A stretch of DNA of 64,000 nt from Ilyomonas limi (GCF_005233845.1 NZ_SZQL01000002.1:124001-188000); one strand, 5' to 3'; counted from the first letter of the stretch, positions 43,610 through 52,177 are shown. The notes: a model not told the origin generated them from the sequence alone. Program-made: numbers and translations.

Positions 43610-43835
43610 TGAAAGAGATCTGGTTGATAACTAAAAGCTGTTTAAAATAATATTTGAACTATAAAAACAAAGAACATAAATTACTCAAAGAAGTGTAAAA
43701 AAGACTTTGTTGTAACTTCACATTCTGCGACTTAGTGATTGCCATTCGCATTTCTCAACGAGCCGCAAAAATAAGGCGTGCAGGTTTGCAGAAATAACTG
43801 CAACTTGCCAGTGTGTAACTTTAACTTTCTTACTT

Positions 43836-44222
43836 ATGCCAAAGCAAATTATCAAAACAGACAAAGCACCTATGCCTATTGGCCCGTACAGCCAGGCTGT
43901 AAAGGTGGACAATCTATTATTTCTTAGTGGGCAGGTTGCCATCCATCCCGAAAGTAATGAGTTGATAACCGGCGATATAACCGCAGAAGCCAAACAGATT
44001 ATGGAAAATCTGAAAGCAGTGTTGAGTGAAGCCAAACTTACATTTGAACATGTGGTAAAAACAACTATTTTTCTGGCAGATATGCACTTGTTTGGCGCAG
44101 TAAATGACGTGTATGGCAGCTATTTCAACGGCGATTACCCTGCACGTGAAACAGTAGCTGTAAAAGCTCTGCCCAAAGGCGTAGAAGTGGAAATCAGTAT
44201 GATTGCAGTGGTGAATTTGTAA
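43836..44222 (+). CDS. ridA: RidA family protein (enamine/imine deaminase)
   Basis: It hydrolyses reactive enamines such as 2-aminoacrylate released by PLP enzymes. The 128-residue product has AVKVDNLLFLSGQVAIHP, GDITAEAKQIMENLKAVL and YFNGDYPARETVAVKALP with the active-site Arg (PARE), and EISMIAVV at the C-terminus. It forms trimers in this family. It is transcribed alone, divergent from tsaB and convergent with the TonB-dependent receptor. Confidence 0.95.
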   Translation: MPKQIIKTDKAPMPIGPYSQAVKVDNLLFLSGQVAIHPESNELITGDITAEAKQIMENLKAVLSEAKLTFEHVVKTTIFLADMHLFGAVNDVYGSYFNGDYPARETVAVKALPKGVEVEISMIAVVNL

Positions 44223-44231
44223 ACGTTTGGT

Positions 44232-44348
44232 GTGAATTGTCAATTGGGGAAAGGTGAATAAGGTACTTACGTTTAATTTCATCTGCAATCACTCCTTCAC
44301 ATCAAAAGCTTACAACTAACAACTTACCATTCACAATTGACAATTCAC
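44232..44348. repeat. 15-bp inverted repeat pair flanking the ridA/receptor gap
   Basis: GTGAATTGTCAATTG (44232-44246) and CAATTGACAATTCAC (44334-44348) are perfect complements. A TCACAACTGACAACCCACTA stretch at 59514 is related to the right part. Confidence 0.6.
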
Positions 44349-44357
44349 CACTCACAC

Positions 44358-46859
44358 TTACCAGTTAGCTACAATTTTAAAATTTACTAAACGCGGTGTA
44401 AGGCGGTTGGGTAAAGCAAATGTATTGCTCTGAAAATCTTTAATGAGTAAATAACTGATTGTATTGGGATGATCAATTAAATTGAACACTTCCAGGCTTG
44501 CCCAGATATTTTTAAAAGAGCGGAATGGAGAATGGCTCCTGCGCTGTTTTTCTGCATCTAACAACAGTGCACTAAACCCAATATCCACGCGGATGTAAGA
44601 AGGAATTTCCAGTGCGTTGCGATAGCGTGTGCTGCCCGGAATATTATAGGGCAAATTGCTGCCGTACAAGGCATTCAGATACACTTTGATGTTTTTATTG
44701 GTACTCAAATAATCCTGGAAAAACATCCCAAAAGTTATGAGTTTGTCTGTCGGGCGGCGCAGCCAGCCTATGTCATTCACACTGCTATCTGCTACCACTT
44801 TATCTTTTGATGCGGAAGTAATCGTTTCACCTGCTTTATTGTAGTAAGTAGTATAAGTGTCGTTATCAATGTTTTCGCGCGTGCGCATAAAGCCAAGGCT
44901 CAGCCAGCTTTCTGCTCCTTTCACTACTTCTCCAAAGAATCTGCCCTCTATACCATATGCATAAGCTGTTGCGCTGTTGGCACCAAAGTACCGGATGCGT
45001 ACATTGTCTATATCATACGGATCCACATCGGTCATATATTTATAATAAGCTTCGGTGGTAAAGCGTGCCGGCCGGTCAAATAATGCAAAGCTGTAATCCA
45101 TGCCTGTCACTGCCTGCCAGCTTTTTTGTGCTTTTAAACTGGTGTTGATGCTGCCATCGTAGCGGCGCAATTCGCGATAAAAAGGCGGCTGATCGTAAAT
45201 GCCAGCAGAACCCTTAAATACAATATCCTTTTCCCAGCGCACCGGCTTGAACGAAAAGCCAATACGCGGAGAAATAAGCAATTCTTTGGTAAATGTATTG
45301 TAGTTGTAACGTACACCTGCCTGCAATACAAAACTGGCAGAATCTTTAAAGCGTATGTTATCCTGCAAATAACCGCTAAAACGTGTGATGTTAATGGCTG
45401 CATTGCTTTTAACCACATCACTCAACTCCAGATTACCGTCCGGCGTATAAGGCAGAGAATAGCCAGCCGAATCATTGTATCGCCATTCATTGATGTGGTC
45501 GCGTATAGTTTGTTGTTCTACGGAATTTCCCCATTGCAAATAATGCTTACCGGCATCCAGCGAGCCTTTGTGCTGCGCATTCAGCAAGCGGATATAGAGT
45601 TGGTTGCGGGAGAAGTTTTGATATACGCCTTTACCTAAAGGATTGATTATATTATCAAATGAGGAGCTGTTTTCATCCATCTCCCGCTCGCCAAAAATGT
45701 ACAAAGAAGTGATGTCTACATTCTCCCGTTCATTGTCTTCAAAATAACTCAGCATCCATTTAAGGCGAAGGTTTTTATTCACCTCATGAATAGCGGACAA
45801 GCCTACAAAACCGGTGCTGTATTTATCTTTTTCGCGCCCTGCAAAATCAATATTCACCTCCAAGTTTTGCGGATATAAAGGCGAAAAGGAACTGGCAGAT
45901 AATTTATTTTCTTCGGGGTATAATGTAAAACGTGTTTGGGAATAATTACCCAATGCTTCCAGTCGCAAGTGGTTACTCACCTGCCAGGTAAGCAAACCTT
46001 GTACATCAGCAGAAGAGGGAATATAATTGCCTTGCGTAGATTGGCTGCTGAGCAAATTTTTATTGCTGCGGTTGCGCACGCCAATGAGGTAAGTTACTTT
46101 TTGCTTATGCGCAACACCTTCCAAATGCAAGCCTTGCTCTAACAAACCTACGTAAGCCGAGCCGCCGTTTTTTGTAGGTTTTTTATAGGTAATATCCAAA
46201 ACCGAACTCATTTTATCACCATACTTTGCCTGATAGCCGCCGTTGTAAAATTTTACACCACTTGTCAGATCAGGGTTAATAAAGCTTAAGCCTTCCTGCT
46301 GCCCACTACGCACTAAATACGGGCGAAACACTTCAAAATCATTTACATACACTAAATTTTCGTCGTAGTTGCCGCCGCGCACGCTGTATTGCGAAGTGAG
46401 TTCGTTATTGCTGCCAACAAATATTTTTATCAGGCTTTCTATATTGTTCAAAGGCGAAGGATTAACCAACGCCCGGGAAGGATCCACATTAATCAATCCG
46501 GTCTGCTCGCGTGCTGTACTGTTGGTTACAGTTACCTCTTTTAATTGTGAAACAACGCGCTTCAGTGTAACCATTACTTTTTCTTCCTCTCCCTTATTCA
46601 ATAAAAAGTTTTTCTGTACCGGTTGATAGCCACTAAAGGAGAACACCAATGCAAAAGGCCTGCCTGCCTCTACCTGTATCACAAAGTAGCCGGAATCGTT
46701 GGTAGCAATGCCTTTATTGCTATTGAGCATCTGCACTGATGTGCCTGCAACAGGTTTGTTATCTTCATTAAGCACGCGACCGCTTACGGTTGCATTTTTT
46801 TGGGCAAAGAGAGATAGGCAGATAAGACAGCAGATAATTATAGTTGCAACTTTTCTCAA
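44358..46859 (-). CDS. TonB-dependent outer membrane receptor with carboxypeptidase-like N-domain
   Basis: The 833-residue protein has a signal peptide (IIICCLICLSLFAQ), a CarboxypepD_reg-like domain at about 22-105 (ATVSGRVLNEDNKPVAGTSV), a plug region (LKEVTVTNST... LTSQYSVRGGNYDENLVYVND) and a 22-strand type barrel ending LVNFKIVANW. It imports a ligand across the outer membrane with TonB energy. No SusD-like gene is next to it, so it is unlike a SusC nutrient system and closer to FecA/CirA-type receptors. The substrate cannot be predicted. Confidence 0.93.
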   Translation of the reverse strand: MRKVATIIICCLICLSLFAQKNATVSGRVLNEDNKPVAGTSVQMLNSNKGIATNDSGYFVIQVEAGRPFALVFSFSGYQPVQKNFLLNKGEEEKVMVTLKRVVSQLKEVTVTNSTAREQTGLINVDPSRALVNPSPLNNIESLIKIFVGSNNELTSQYSVRGGNYDENLVYVNDFEVFRPYLVRSGQQEGLSFINPDLTSGVKFYNGGYQAKYGDKMSSVLDITYKKPTKNGGSAYVGLLEQGLHLEGVAHKQKVTYLIGVRNRSNKNLLSSQSTQGNYIPSSADVQGLLTWQVSNHLRLEALGNYSQTRFTLYPEENKLSASSFSPLYPQNLEVNIDFAGREKDKYSTGFVGLSAIHEVNKNLRLKWMLSYFEDNERENVDITSLYIFGEREMDENSSSFDNIINPLGKGVYQNFSRNQLYIRLLNAQHKGSLDAGKHYLQWGNSVEQQTIRDHINEWRYNDSAGYSLPYTPDGNLELSDVVKSNAAINITRFSGYLQDNIRFKDSASFVLQAGVRYNYNTFTKELLISPRIGFSFKPVRWEKDIVFKGSAGIYDQPPFYRELRRYDGSINTSLKAQKSWQAVTGMDYSFALFDRPARFTTEAYYKYMTDVDPYDIDNVRIRYFGANSATAYAYGIEGRFFGEVVKGAESWLSLGFMRTRENIDNDTYTTYYNKAGETITSASKDKVVADSSVNDIGWLRRPTDKLITFGMFFQDYLSTNKNIKVYLNALYGSNLPYNIPGSTRYRNALEIPSYIRVDIGFSALLLDAEKQRRSHSPFRSFKNIWASLEVFNLIDHPNTISYLLIKDFQSNTFALPNRLTPRLVNFKIVANW

Positions 46860-46972
46860 TGTAGTTGAAGTTAGTTTTTAGCAGGAAAGATACACATTCG
46901 TACAATTCAAAATGAATATGGGAATAGAACGGCTGATGAAAATGAATATCTTATTTTTATGAAAAGAAAGAT

Positions 46973-47415
46973 ATGGAAACATCACTTATTCCCCGGTACA
47001 CGTATGCCGATTATGCACAATGGAAAGAAGATTGGGAATTGATCAAAGGTTATCCTTATCAATTGTTGCCTTCAGCAAGATGGCAACATAATAGTGTGCA
47101 GGTAAGATTATCAAAACAGGCAATGGATAGTTTTATAAAAATAGCAACTGCAACTGCATGGTATTTACAGGATTGGATTGGAAAATAAGTAATGAGACAG
47201 TTGTAAGACCTGATGTAATGATTGTGTGTGGTAAAATAGAAACCGATTATTTAGAGTTTCCGCCGGCTTTAATTGTAGAAATATTATCATCAACAAGCTT
47301 GGTAAAAAATAGAAATATAAAGTTTGAATTGTACCGGGAAAATGGTGTAAAATATTACATCATGGCTGATTATACCAAAGAAACTGTGGAAGTATTTGAG
47401 TTGATAGACAATTAA
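46973..47415 (+). pseudogene. Uma2-family protein gene with a frameshift
   Basis: Two overlapping frames together read as an Uma2 (DUF820) protein. The first starts METSLIPRYTYADYAQWKED and has SARWQHNSVQVRLSKQAMDS; the second continues NETVVRPDVMIVCGKIETDY, FPPALIVEILSSTS and KFELYRENGVKYYIMADYTK. The switch falls in the A5 run at 47137-47141: one extra A would join them. Uma2 has a PD-(D/E)xK nuclease fold, and the acidic residues lie after the shift. The joined length of about 147 residues is shorter than the usual 190. It may be a pseudogene or a sequencing error. Confidence 0.75.
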
Positions 47416-47521
47416 TACAAAAGTGTTGAAAGGAATAAATTTGTCTTGAATAAAAGTTGTTCTGTTGAATTTGATTTCGATGGAATTTTTAAAAAGTAGT
47501 TTTTATTACTTTATTTTAAAA

Positions 47522-47565
47522 ATACAAATGCCCTTTTCGCCAGCAAGCGAAAAGGGCATTTGTAT
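47522..47565. terminator. 19-bp perfect inverted-repeat terminator
   Basis: Arms 47522-47540 (ATACAAATGCCCTTTTCGC) and 47547-47565 around a 6-nt loop. It lies 11 bases after the carB stop and ends carB transcription, possibly also Uma2 from the other side. Confidence 0.8.
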
Positions 47566-47576
47566 ATAAAGAAATG

Positions 47577-49223
47577 CTATCCTTCAAACGTGCTATAAAA
47601 ATAAGGTGTTTTTGCTTCAAACTCCGCACTGCAGGTATCTACCATTTTATATACGCGGGTAATGCCTAAGGCTTTTCTCTTTTCATATACCTCGTCATCG
47701 GTGCAATGATATTTGAGAATGCGTGCAACCTGCTCATCGCTAAAGCCGTTCTTCTTTGCTTCTTTCAGCAGGTCAGCAGGCAAATCCTGAATGGAATAAT
47801 GGCTGAGTTCTTTTTCTATGTTGCAGAGATTTTGTATCTGATAAATAAACCAGCGGTCAATGCCGGTTGCCTGTACAATGGTCTTTATTGTTACCCCCTG
47901 CATCAGCGCATCTTTAATGCGGAAAATCCTATCCCACTTTGGCGTTTTGATATACTCAATTATTTCCTCACTTTTCATCAGGCTTTTACCATAATAGCCC
48001 AGGCCAACCGCTTCATTTTCCAGGCTCTGACAAGCTTTTTGGATCGCTTCGGTAAAGCTGCGGCCAATGCCCATTACTTCACCCACACTTTTCATTTGCA
48101 AGCCCAGTGTGTCATTGGCACCTTTAAATTTATCAAAATTCCAGCGCGGCATTTTTACAATTACATAATCCAGTGCCGGTTCAAAATATGCCGAGGTAGT
48201 TCTCGTGATCTGATTTTTCAATTCATCCAGTGAATATCCAATTGCCAGCTTGGCAGCAATCTTGGCAATTGGATAACCGGTCGCCTTGCTTGCCAATGCC
48301 GAAGAACGGCTCACACGCGGATTGATTTCTACAGCAATCAGCTCTTCCGTTTCCGGATTTTGAGCAAACTGCACATTACAACCACCGGCAAAGTTGCCAA
48401 TACTGCGCATCATTTTCATAGCCTGGTTGCGCATGTCCTGAAATGCTGTATCGCTTAAGGTCATTGCCGGCGCCACCGTAATGGAATCGCCGGTATGAAC
48501 CCCCATCGGGTCCACATTTTCTACAGTACAAATAATAACTACATTATCATTTTTATCACGCAGCAATTCCAGTTCAAATTCTTTCCACCCAAGTACTGCC
48601 TTCTCTACCAGCACTTCATGCATGGGTGATGCCTCCAAACCACGTTTCAACGCTTCATCCAACTCACTTTTATCGTGCACAAAACTGCCGCCGGTACCAC
48701 CGAGCGTAAATGAAGGACGGATTACCAGCGGAAAACCAATTTCCTGTGCATATTCTTTTCCTTCCAGAAAGCTGTTGGCTACATGGCTGGGCGCCACTTT
48801 TATTCCAATATCAACCATCAGCTGGCGAAATTTTTCACGGTCTTCGGCAGTATCAATTGCTGCTACATCTACGCCAATCATGCGCACACCATATTTTTTC
48901 CAAACGCCCAGTTCATCCGCTTCTTTACAGAGGTTCAAAGCGGTTTGTCCGCCCATGGTTGGCAGCACGGCATCAATCTGGGTTTCTTCCAGAATCTGCT
49001 CAATACTTTCTACCGTTAAAGGCAGCAAATACACTTTATCCGCCATCATCGGGTCGGTCATGATGGTTGCGGGATTACTGTTTATTAATATCACTTTTAT
49101 CCCTTCTTCGCGCAGGCTACGGGCTGCCTGTGAACCGGAATAATCAAACTCGCAAGCCTGACCAATAATGATGGGACCAGAACCTACAATAAGCACAGAT
49201 TGAATAGAAGTATCTTTTGGCAT
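47577..49223 (-). CDS. carB: Carbamoyl-phosphate synthase large chain, N-terminal half only
   Basis: The 548-residue product is the first half of CarB. It contains the carboxyphosphate ATP-grasp domain (SVLIVGSGPIIIGQACEFDYS, LPTMGGQTALNL, PLVIRPSFTLGGTGGSFV, INPRVSRSSALASKATGYPIAKI) and the oligomerisation domain (ITRTTSAYFEPALDYVIVKMPRW; CSAEFEAKTPYFYSTFEG). Normal CarB is about 940-1070 residues and continues from YSTF into a second ATP-grasp half. Here a TAG stop and a strong terminator follow, and no second half is in the window. Upstream frame to 49328 is unlikely; MPKDTSIQSVLIVG is the expected start. The other half is presumably encoded elsewhere. Confidence 0.93.
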   Translation of the reverse strand: MPKDTSIQSVLIVGSGPIIIGQACEFDYSGSQAARSLREEGIKVILINSNPATIMTDPMMADKVYLLPLTVESIEQILEETQIDAVLPTMGGQTALNLCKEADELGVWKKYGVRMIGVDVAAIDTAEDREKFRQLMVDIGIKVAPSHVANSFLEGKEYAQEIGFPLVIRPSFTLGGTGGSFVHDKSELDEALKRGLEASPMHEVLVEKAVLGWKEFELELLRDKNDNVVIICTVENVDPMGVHTGDSITVAPAMTLSDTAFQDMRNQAMKMMRSIGNFAGGCNVQFAQNPETEELIAVEINPRVSRSSALASKATGYPIAKIAAKLAIGYSLDELKNQITRTTSAYFEPALDYVIVKMPRWNFDKFKGANDTLGLQMKSVGEVMGIGRSFTEAIQKACQSLENEAVGLGYYGKSLMKSEEIIEYIKTPKWDRIFRIKDALMQGVTIKTIVQATGIDRWFIYQIQNLCNIEKELSHYSIQDLPADLLKEAKKNGFSDEQVARILKYHCTDDEVYEKRKALGITRVYKMVDTCSAEFEAKTPYFYSTFEG

Positions 49224-49240
49224 AGTAAAAACAAATTGTG

Positions 49241-49248
49241 CAAATGTA
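49241..49248 (-). promoter_or_regulatory. Candidate -7 element of carB
   Basis: TACATTTG on the minus strand, 17 bases before the start codon. Confidence 0.5.
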
Positions 49249-49339
49249 AGTGCGGGAAAATAAAAGAGGATATAAAATTTGAATTGATGTGTTGGCAGCG
49301 GGTTAACTGGAATAACATTCACTTTCACTTAAAACAGAT

Positions 49340-49365
49340 AAAAACACCCCAGGTGTTTTTTATTT
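49340..49365. terminator. Short terminator-like hairpin
   Basis: AAAAACACC (49340-49348) / GGTGTTTTT (49352-49360) with a 3-nt loop, T-rich on both strands. It may stop read-through into carB. Confidence 0.55.
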
Positions 49366-49373
49366 TTACAGAA

Positions 49374-49443
49374 CGAACTGTAGTACTGCTATCAAGCTTT
49401 TGGTATAGTCTGTGGCGCTACAAGTGCCATCACTCACTTCAAC
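49374..49443 (+). repeat. Dispersed intergenic repeat, copy A
   Basis: 70 bases, matching the complement of 50500-50569 at about 65 positions. Downstream, GCTTTTAAGCGAGTA (49461-49475) and GAACCACAGAGAG (49486-49498) are shared with copy C at 14.5 kb. No transposase is nearby. Confidence 0.85.
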
Positions 49444-49502
49444 ACCAGTACACAGATTGAGCTTTTAAGCGAGTACCTGCGTTTTGAACCACAGAGAGGA
49501 AC

Positions 49503-49532
49503 GTCATTGCGAGCAAAGCGAAGCAATCTGTG
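49503..49532 (+). repeat. GTCATTGCGAGC repeat, copy 2
   Basis: GTCATTGCGAGCAAAGCGAA plus GCAATCTGTG. The inverse lies at 49636-49665 with one mismatch in 30. Confidence 0.85.
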
Positions 49533-49635
49533 AGTTGTAGTACAATCAACATAAGCCTTCAGTAGTGATGATTAATTAATGCCAAACTTTTCCATAAACA
49601 TCAAACTAAGCCATCTATAATGATTTACAGCATAG

Positions 49636-49665
49636 CACAGATTGCTTCGCTTTGCTCGCAATAAC
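49636..49665 (-). repeat. GTCATTGCGAGC repeat, copy 3 (inverted)
   Basis: Inverted partner of 49503-49532, 29 of 30 bases complementary; 103 bases separate the two, so they could form a long stem-loop. Confidence 0.85.
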
Positions 49666-49667
49666 AA

Positions 49668-49704
49668 AAAGCGCTGACAGGGTTTTGAACCCTGTCAGCG
49701 CTTT
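49668..49704 (-). terminator. Palindrome of the GCTGACAGGG family, serving as terminator
   Basis: 17-bp stem AAAGCGCTGACAGGGTT (49668-49684) and its complement (49688-49704). On the minus strand TTTTTGTTAT follows, so it can terminate the cupin gene. The stem core GCTGACAGGGTT is that of the repeats at 30625 and 31700. Confidence 0.75.
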
Positions 49705-49721
49705 ATATAAAATACTTTTAA

Positions 49722-50120
49722 TTAATCCCGGTTATACATCGTAAGCAGGAAAATAGATTCTTCTTTAGCAGCAATATAGTACTGTAATTGCTCGTGAAAG
49801 TTTACTATTTGATGGCGCTTGATCGTAAAGGTTTGCCCTTCTATTTCAACAGTTAATTCACCACTCAATACCTGAATAACAGCAATGCCCACCGATGGCG
49901 ATGGTGGTTGCAACTGAGCGGTTTCGTGCAAGGCAATAAGCACCACCGTTATATTATCACTTTTAAATAAAGTAATAGCATTGCGGTCGTTTTTAAACCA
50001 CGCATCTTCTTCGGTTATCTGCCTGATGTAGGCTTCCAGATCGGCTATCACAAACGGTGCATCCAACAGCCTTTCGCCTTCAGGACGGTTAATGGTTGAT
50101 TCGTTGAACTTTTCTTCCAT
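49722..50120 (-). CDS. Small cupin-like protein
   Basis: The 132-residue product has a cupin-type beta-roll pattern: VIQVLSGELTVEIEGQTFTIKRHQIVNFHE (G-x-L-x-V, then the second strand pair). It lacks the full HxH-E-H metal set; His residues occur in ALHET and FHEQ only. Such proteins bind small ligands or metals in many ways, and no function can be assigned. It follows the 65-residue gene on the same strand and ends at a palindrome of a dispersed repeat family, lying between the arms of an inverted 70-base repeat. Confidence 0.7.
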   Translation of the reverse strand: MEEKFNESTINRPEGERLLDAPFVIADLEAYIRQITEEDAWFKNDRNAITLFKSDNITVVLIALHETAQLQPPSPSVGIAVIQVLSGELTVEIEGQTFTIKRHQIVNFHEQLQYYIAAKEESIFLLTMYNRD

Positions 50121-50191
50121 AAATATTTATTATACAATGGCTGACGTATATAGTACATCGGTCATTAGTAAACATTTTATACTTCTAATAG

Positions 50192-50389
50192 TTAGTTATT
50201 CATCTTATCCTTCTCAGGTTTTGTATTTGCCCTTTCTGTATTTTTATTAGCTTCTTCCTGATTTGCGTCTATCTCCGATTGGTCAATACGGTCCGTTTCT
50301 TCCGGTGTGCGCTGAAAATCTCTGTCAGTAGGATTGTAACCTTTCATGGCATCGGTAGTAGGTTTATCATTTTTTTGATTGTTTTCCAT
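50192..50389 (-). CDS. Small hydrophilic, disordered protein
   Basis: The 65-residue product is made of Asn, Asp, Glu, Lys, Thr and Arg with no hydrophobic core (MENNQKNDKPTTDAMKGYNP; EEANKNTERANTKPEKDK). No family is recognised. It may be an intrinsically disordered stress-type protein. It lies 71 bases upstream of the cupin gene on the same strand. Short length leaves some doubt that it is translated. Confidence 0.55.
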   Translation of the reverse strand: MENNQKNDKPTTDAMKGYNPTDRDFQRTPEETDRIDQSEIDANQEEANKNTERANTKPEKDKMNN

Positions 50390-50499
50390 AGTTGTACATT
50401 TTATATACTAAAGAAACAATTTTCAGACCATTATGCTTTATGTGCATGATTGTGAATAGAAAACGCCGATTTTGGTTATTGCGCAATGAATATTTTACA

Positions 50500-50569
50500 G
50501 TTGCAGTGAGTGATGGCGCTTGTAGCGCCACAGGCTATACCAACAGCTTGATAGTAGTACTACAGTTCG
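50500..50569 (-). repeat. Dispersed intergenic repeat, copy B (inverted)
   Basis: Complement matches 49374-49443 at about 65 of 70 bases. Together they enclose the cupin and disordered-protein genes. No tail matching the GCTTTTAAGCGAGTA part is seen on this copy. Confidence 0.85.
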
Positions 50570-50573
50570 TTTT

Positions 50574-50609
50574 ACAAAAAATAAAAAGCGCCACGCGATG
50601 CGTGGCGCT
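50574..50609 (-). terminator. Terminator of the ATPase gene
   Basis: AGCGCCACGC (50587-50596) / GCGTGGCGCT (50600-50609); minus-strand T-rich tract TTTTTATTTTTTG follows. Confidence 0.85.
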
Positions 50610-50632
50610 GTATGCAATTTATGAATTCCATT

Positions 50633-52177
50633 TTACTTATAATCATCCTCATTAAAATCGTCGTCTTCCAAATTAAGCTGCCCCAGATTCATCATACTGC
50701 CAATAAGGTCTTTAAACTCAATCTTGCCTTCAATCGTCTTTTTGCTGATGAGCGAGTACGCCGATAAACCATGCAGCACAAACTCCATGAGCAGTGCATT
50801 TTCTTTTTCGTTGGCGTGCGGGAAATATTTCTTTACAAAACTATACAAGCCATCCACTTTATAAAGCGCATTCACTTTATCAGCATCTTTCATATCTACA
50901 AAAAGATCCAAATGATTGCCGGCATCAAACCAACGCGTGATGTTTTTGTACGGATTTTCATCTTCGGCGCGGCTCTGCTGCGAAGCTTTGCCGGTATTAC
51001 GCTTTTTCTTCAATGCATCGGGGTTAGGAAAATAAGAAATGAATTGTGTACGGATTGCCTTATCCAATAAATTAACTGCTACCTGGTAAGGACCTTCTTG
51101 CTCCCCTTCGTACACCAATTCTATTTTACCGGTAATTGCGGGGATAATGCCGGTGAGGTCACTTACCCAAACCTGTGTACTTTTTTCGTTGTGAATAATG
51201 GCTCGGCGCTCAGCGCTGCTTACGGCATTTTCATAAGCAGCAATAGTAAGCCTTGCACTTACACCACTTTTTTTGTCCACATATTCATTGCCACGTGCTT
51301 CAAAAGCCACCTGCTCTATGAGGCGTTTTATGAGGTCACTTACCGTTACCTTTTGCAACTGTTCTTCCAGCACATCCGCTTCCTGCTCGGTAATAGCAAG
51401 CGAGGTTTCGATATCTTTTGGATAATGCGTTAATATCTGGCTTTCAATGCGGTCTTTGAGTGGCGTAACAATACTGCCGCGGTTGGTGTAATCTTCGGGA
51501 TTGGCGGTAAAAACAAACAAAATATCGAGCGGCATACGCAGTTTAAAACCACGGATTTGTATATCGCCTTCCTGTAAAATGTTGAATAAAGCCACCTGAA
51601 TGCGCGCCTGCAAATCGGGCAATTCATTAATCACAAAAATGCCCCGGTTGCTGCGTGGAATAATGCCGTAGTGAATCACACGTTCATCAGCAAAACTTAA
51701 ACGCAGATTAGCTGCTTTAATGGGGTCAATATCACCAATCAAGTCAGCTACGCTTACATCGGGTGTTGCCAGTTTTTCGCCGTAGCGCTCGCTGCGGTGC
51801 ATCCAGCGGATGGGTGTTTCATCGGCATATTCGGCTATCTGATCTTTTGCAAATTTGCTTAATGGATTCAGCGGGTCGTCATTTACTTCGCTGCCGGCAA
51901 TTACGGGAATGTATTCATCCAGCAGGTCGGTCATTTGCCTTGCCATACGTGTTTTTGCTTGTCCGCGCAAGCCGAGAAACAGGATATTATGCCGGCTTAG
52001 CAAAGCTCTTTCGGTATCAGGAATTACGGTGTCTTCGTAACCGATAATGCCGGTAAAAGGATTCTCTTTGCTGCGTATTTTAGTAATAAGATTGCTGCGT
52101 ATTTCTTCTTTTATTGATTTGGGCTTGTAACCACTTCTTTTTAGTTCGCCTAACGTTTTTATGTCGTGTATGTTCAT
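50633..52177 (-). CDS. BchI/MoxR-like AAA+ ATPase
   Basis: The 514-residue protein has a Mg-chelatase-I-like AAA+ module with the P-loop in FLGLRGQAKTRMARQM (about residues 68-83), Walker B-like GIFVINELPDL and the sensor segment VFTANPEDYTNRGSIVTPLKDR. The C-terminal part is helical, ending in an acidic tail (LEDDDFNEDDYK). It is probably a chaperone ATPase working with the VWA protein encoded upstream at 52.8-53.9 kb; such ATPase/VWA pairs load metals or remodel complexes. The target is unknown. Two toxin-antitoxin-like genes separate the partners. Confidence 0.88.
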   Translation of the reverse strand: MNIHDIKTLGELKRSGYKPKSIKEEIRSNLITKIRSKENPFTGIIGYEDTVIPDTERALLSRHNILFLGLRGQAKTRMARQMTDLLDEYIPVIAGSEVNDDPLNPLSKFAKDQIAEYADETPIRWMHRSERYGEKLATPDVSVADLIGDIDPIKAANLRLSFADERVIHYGIIPRSNRGIFVINELPDLQARIQVALFNILQEGDIQIRGFKLRMPLDILFVFTANPEDYTNRGSIVTPLKDRIESQILTHYPKDIETSLAITEQEADVLEEQLQKVTVSDLIKRLIEQVAFEARGNEYVDKKSGVSARLTIAAYENAVSSAERRAIIHNEKSTQVWVSDLTGIIPAITGKIELVYEGEQEGPYQVAVNLLDKAIRTQFISYFPNPDALKKKRNTGKASQQSRAEDENPYKNITRWFDAGNHLDLFVDMKDADKVNALYKVDGLYSFVKKYFPHANEKENALLMEFVLHGLSAYSLISKKTIEGKIEFKDLIGSMMNLGQLNLEDDDFNEDDYK

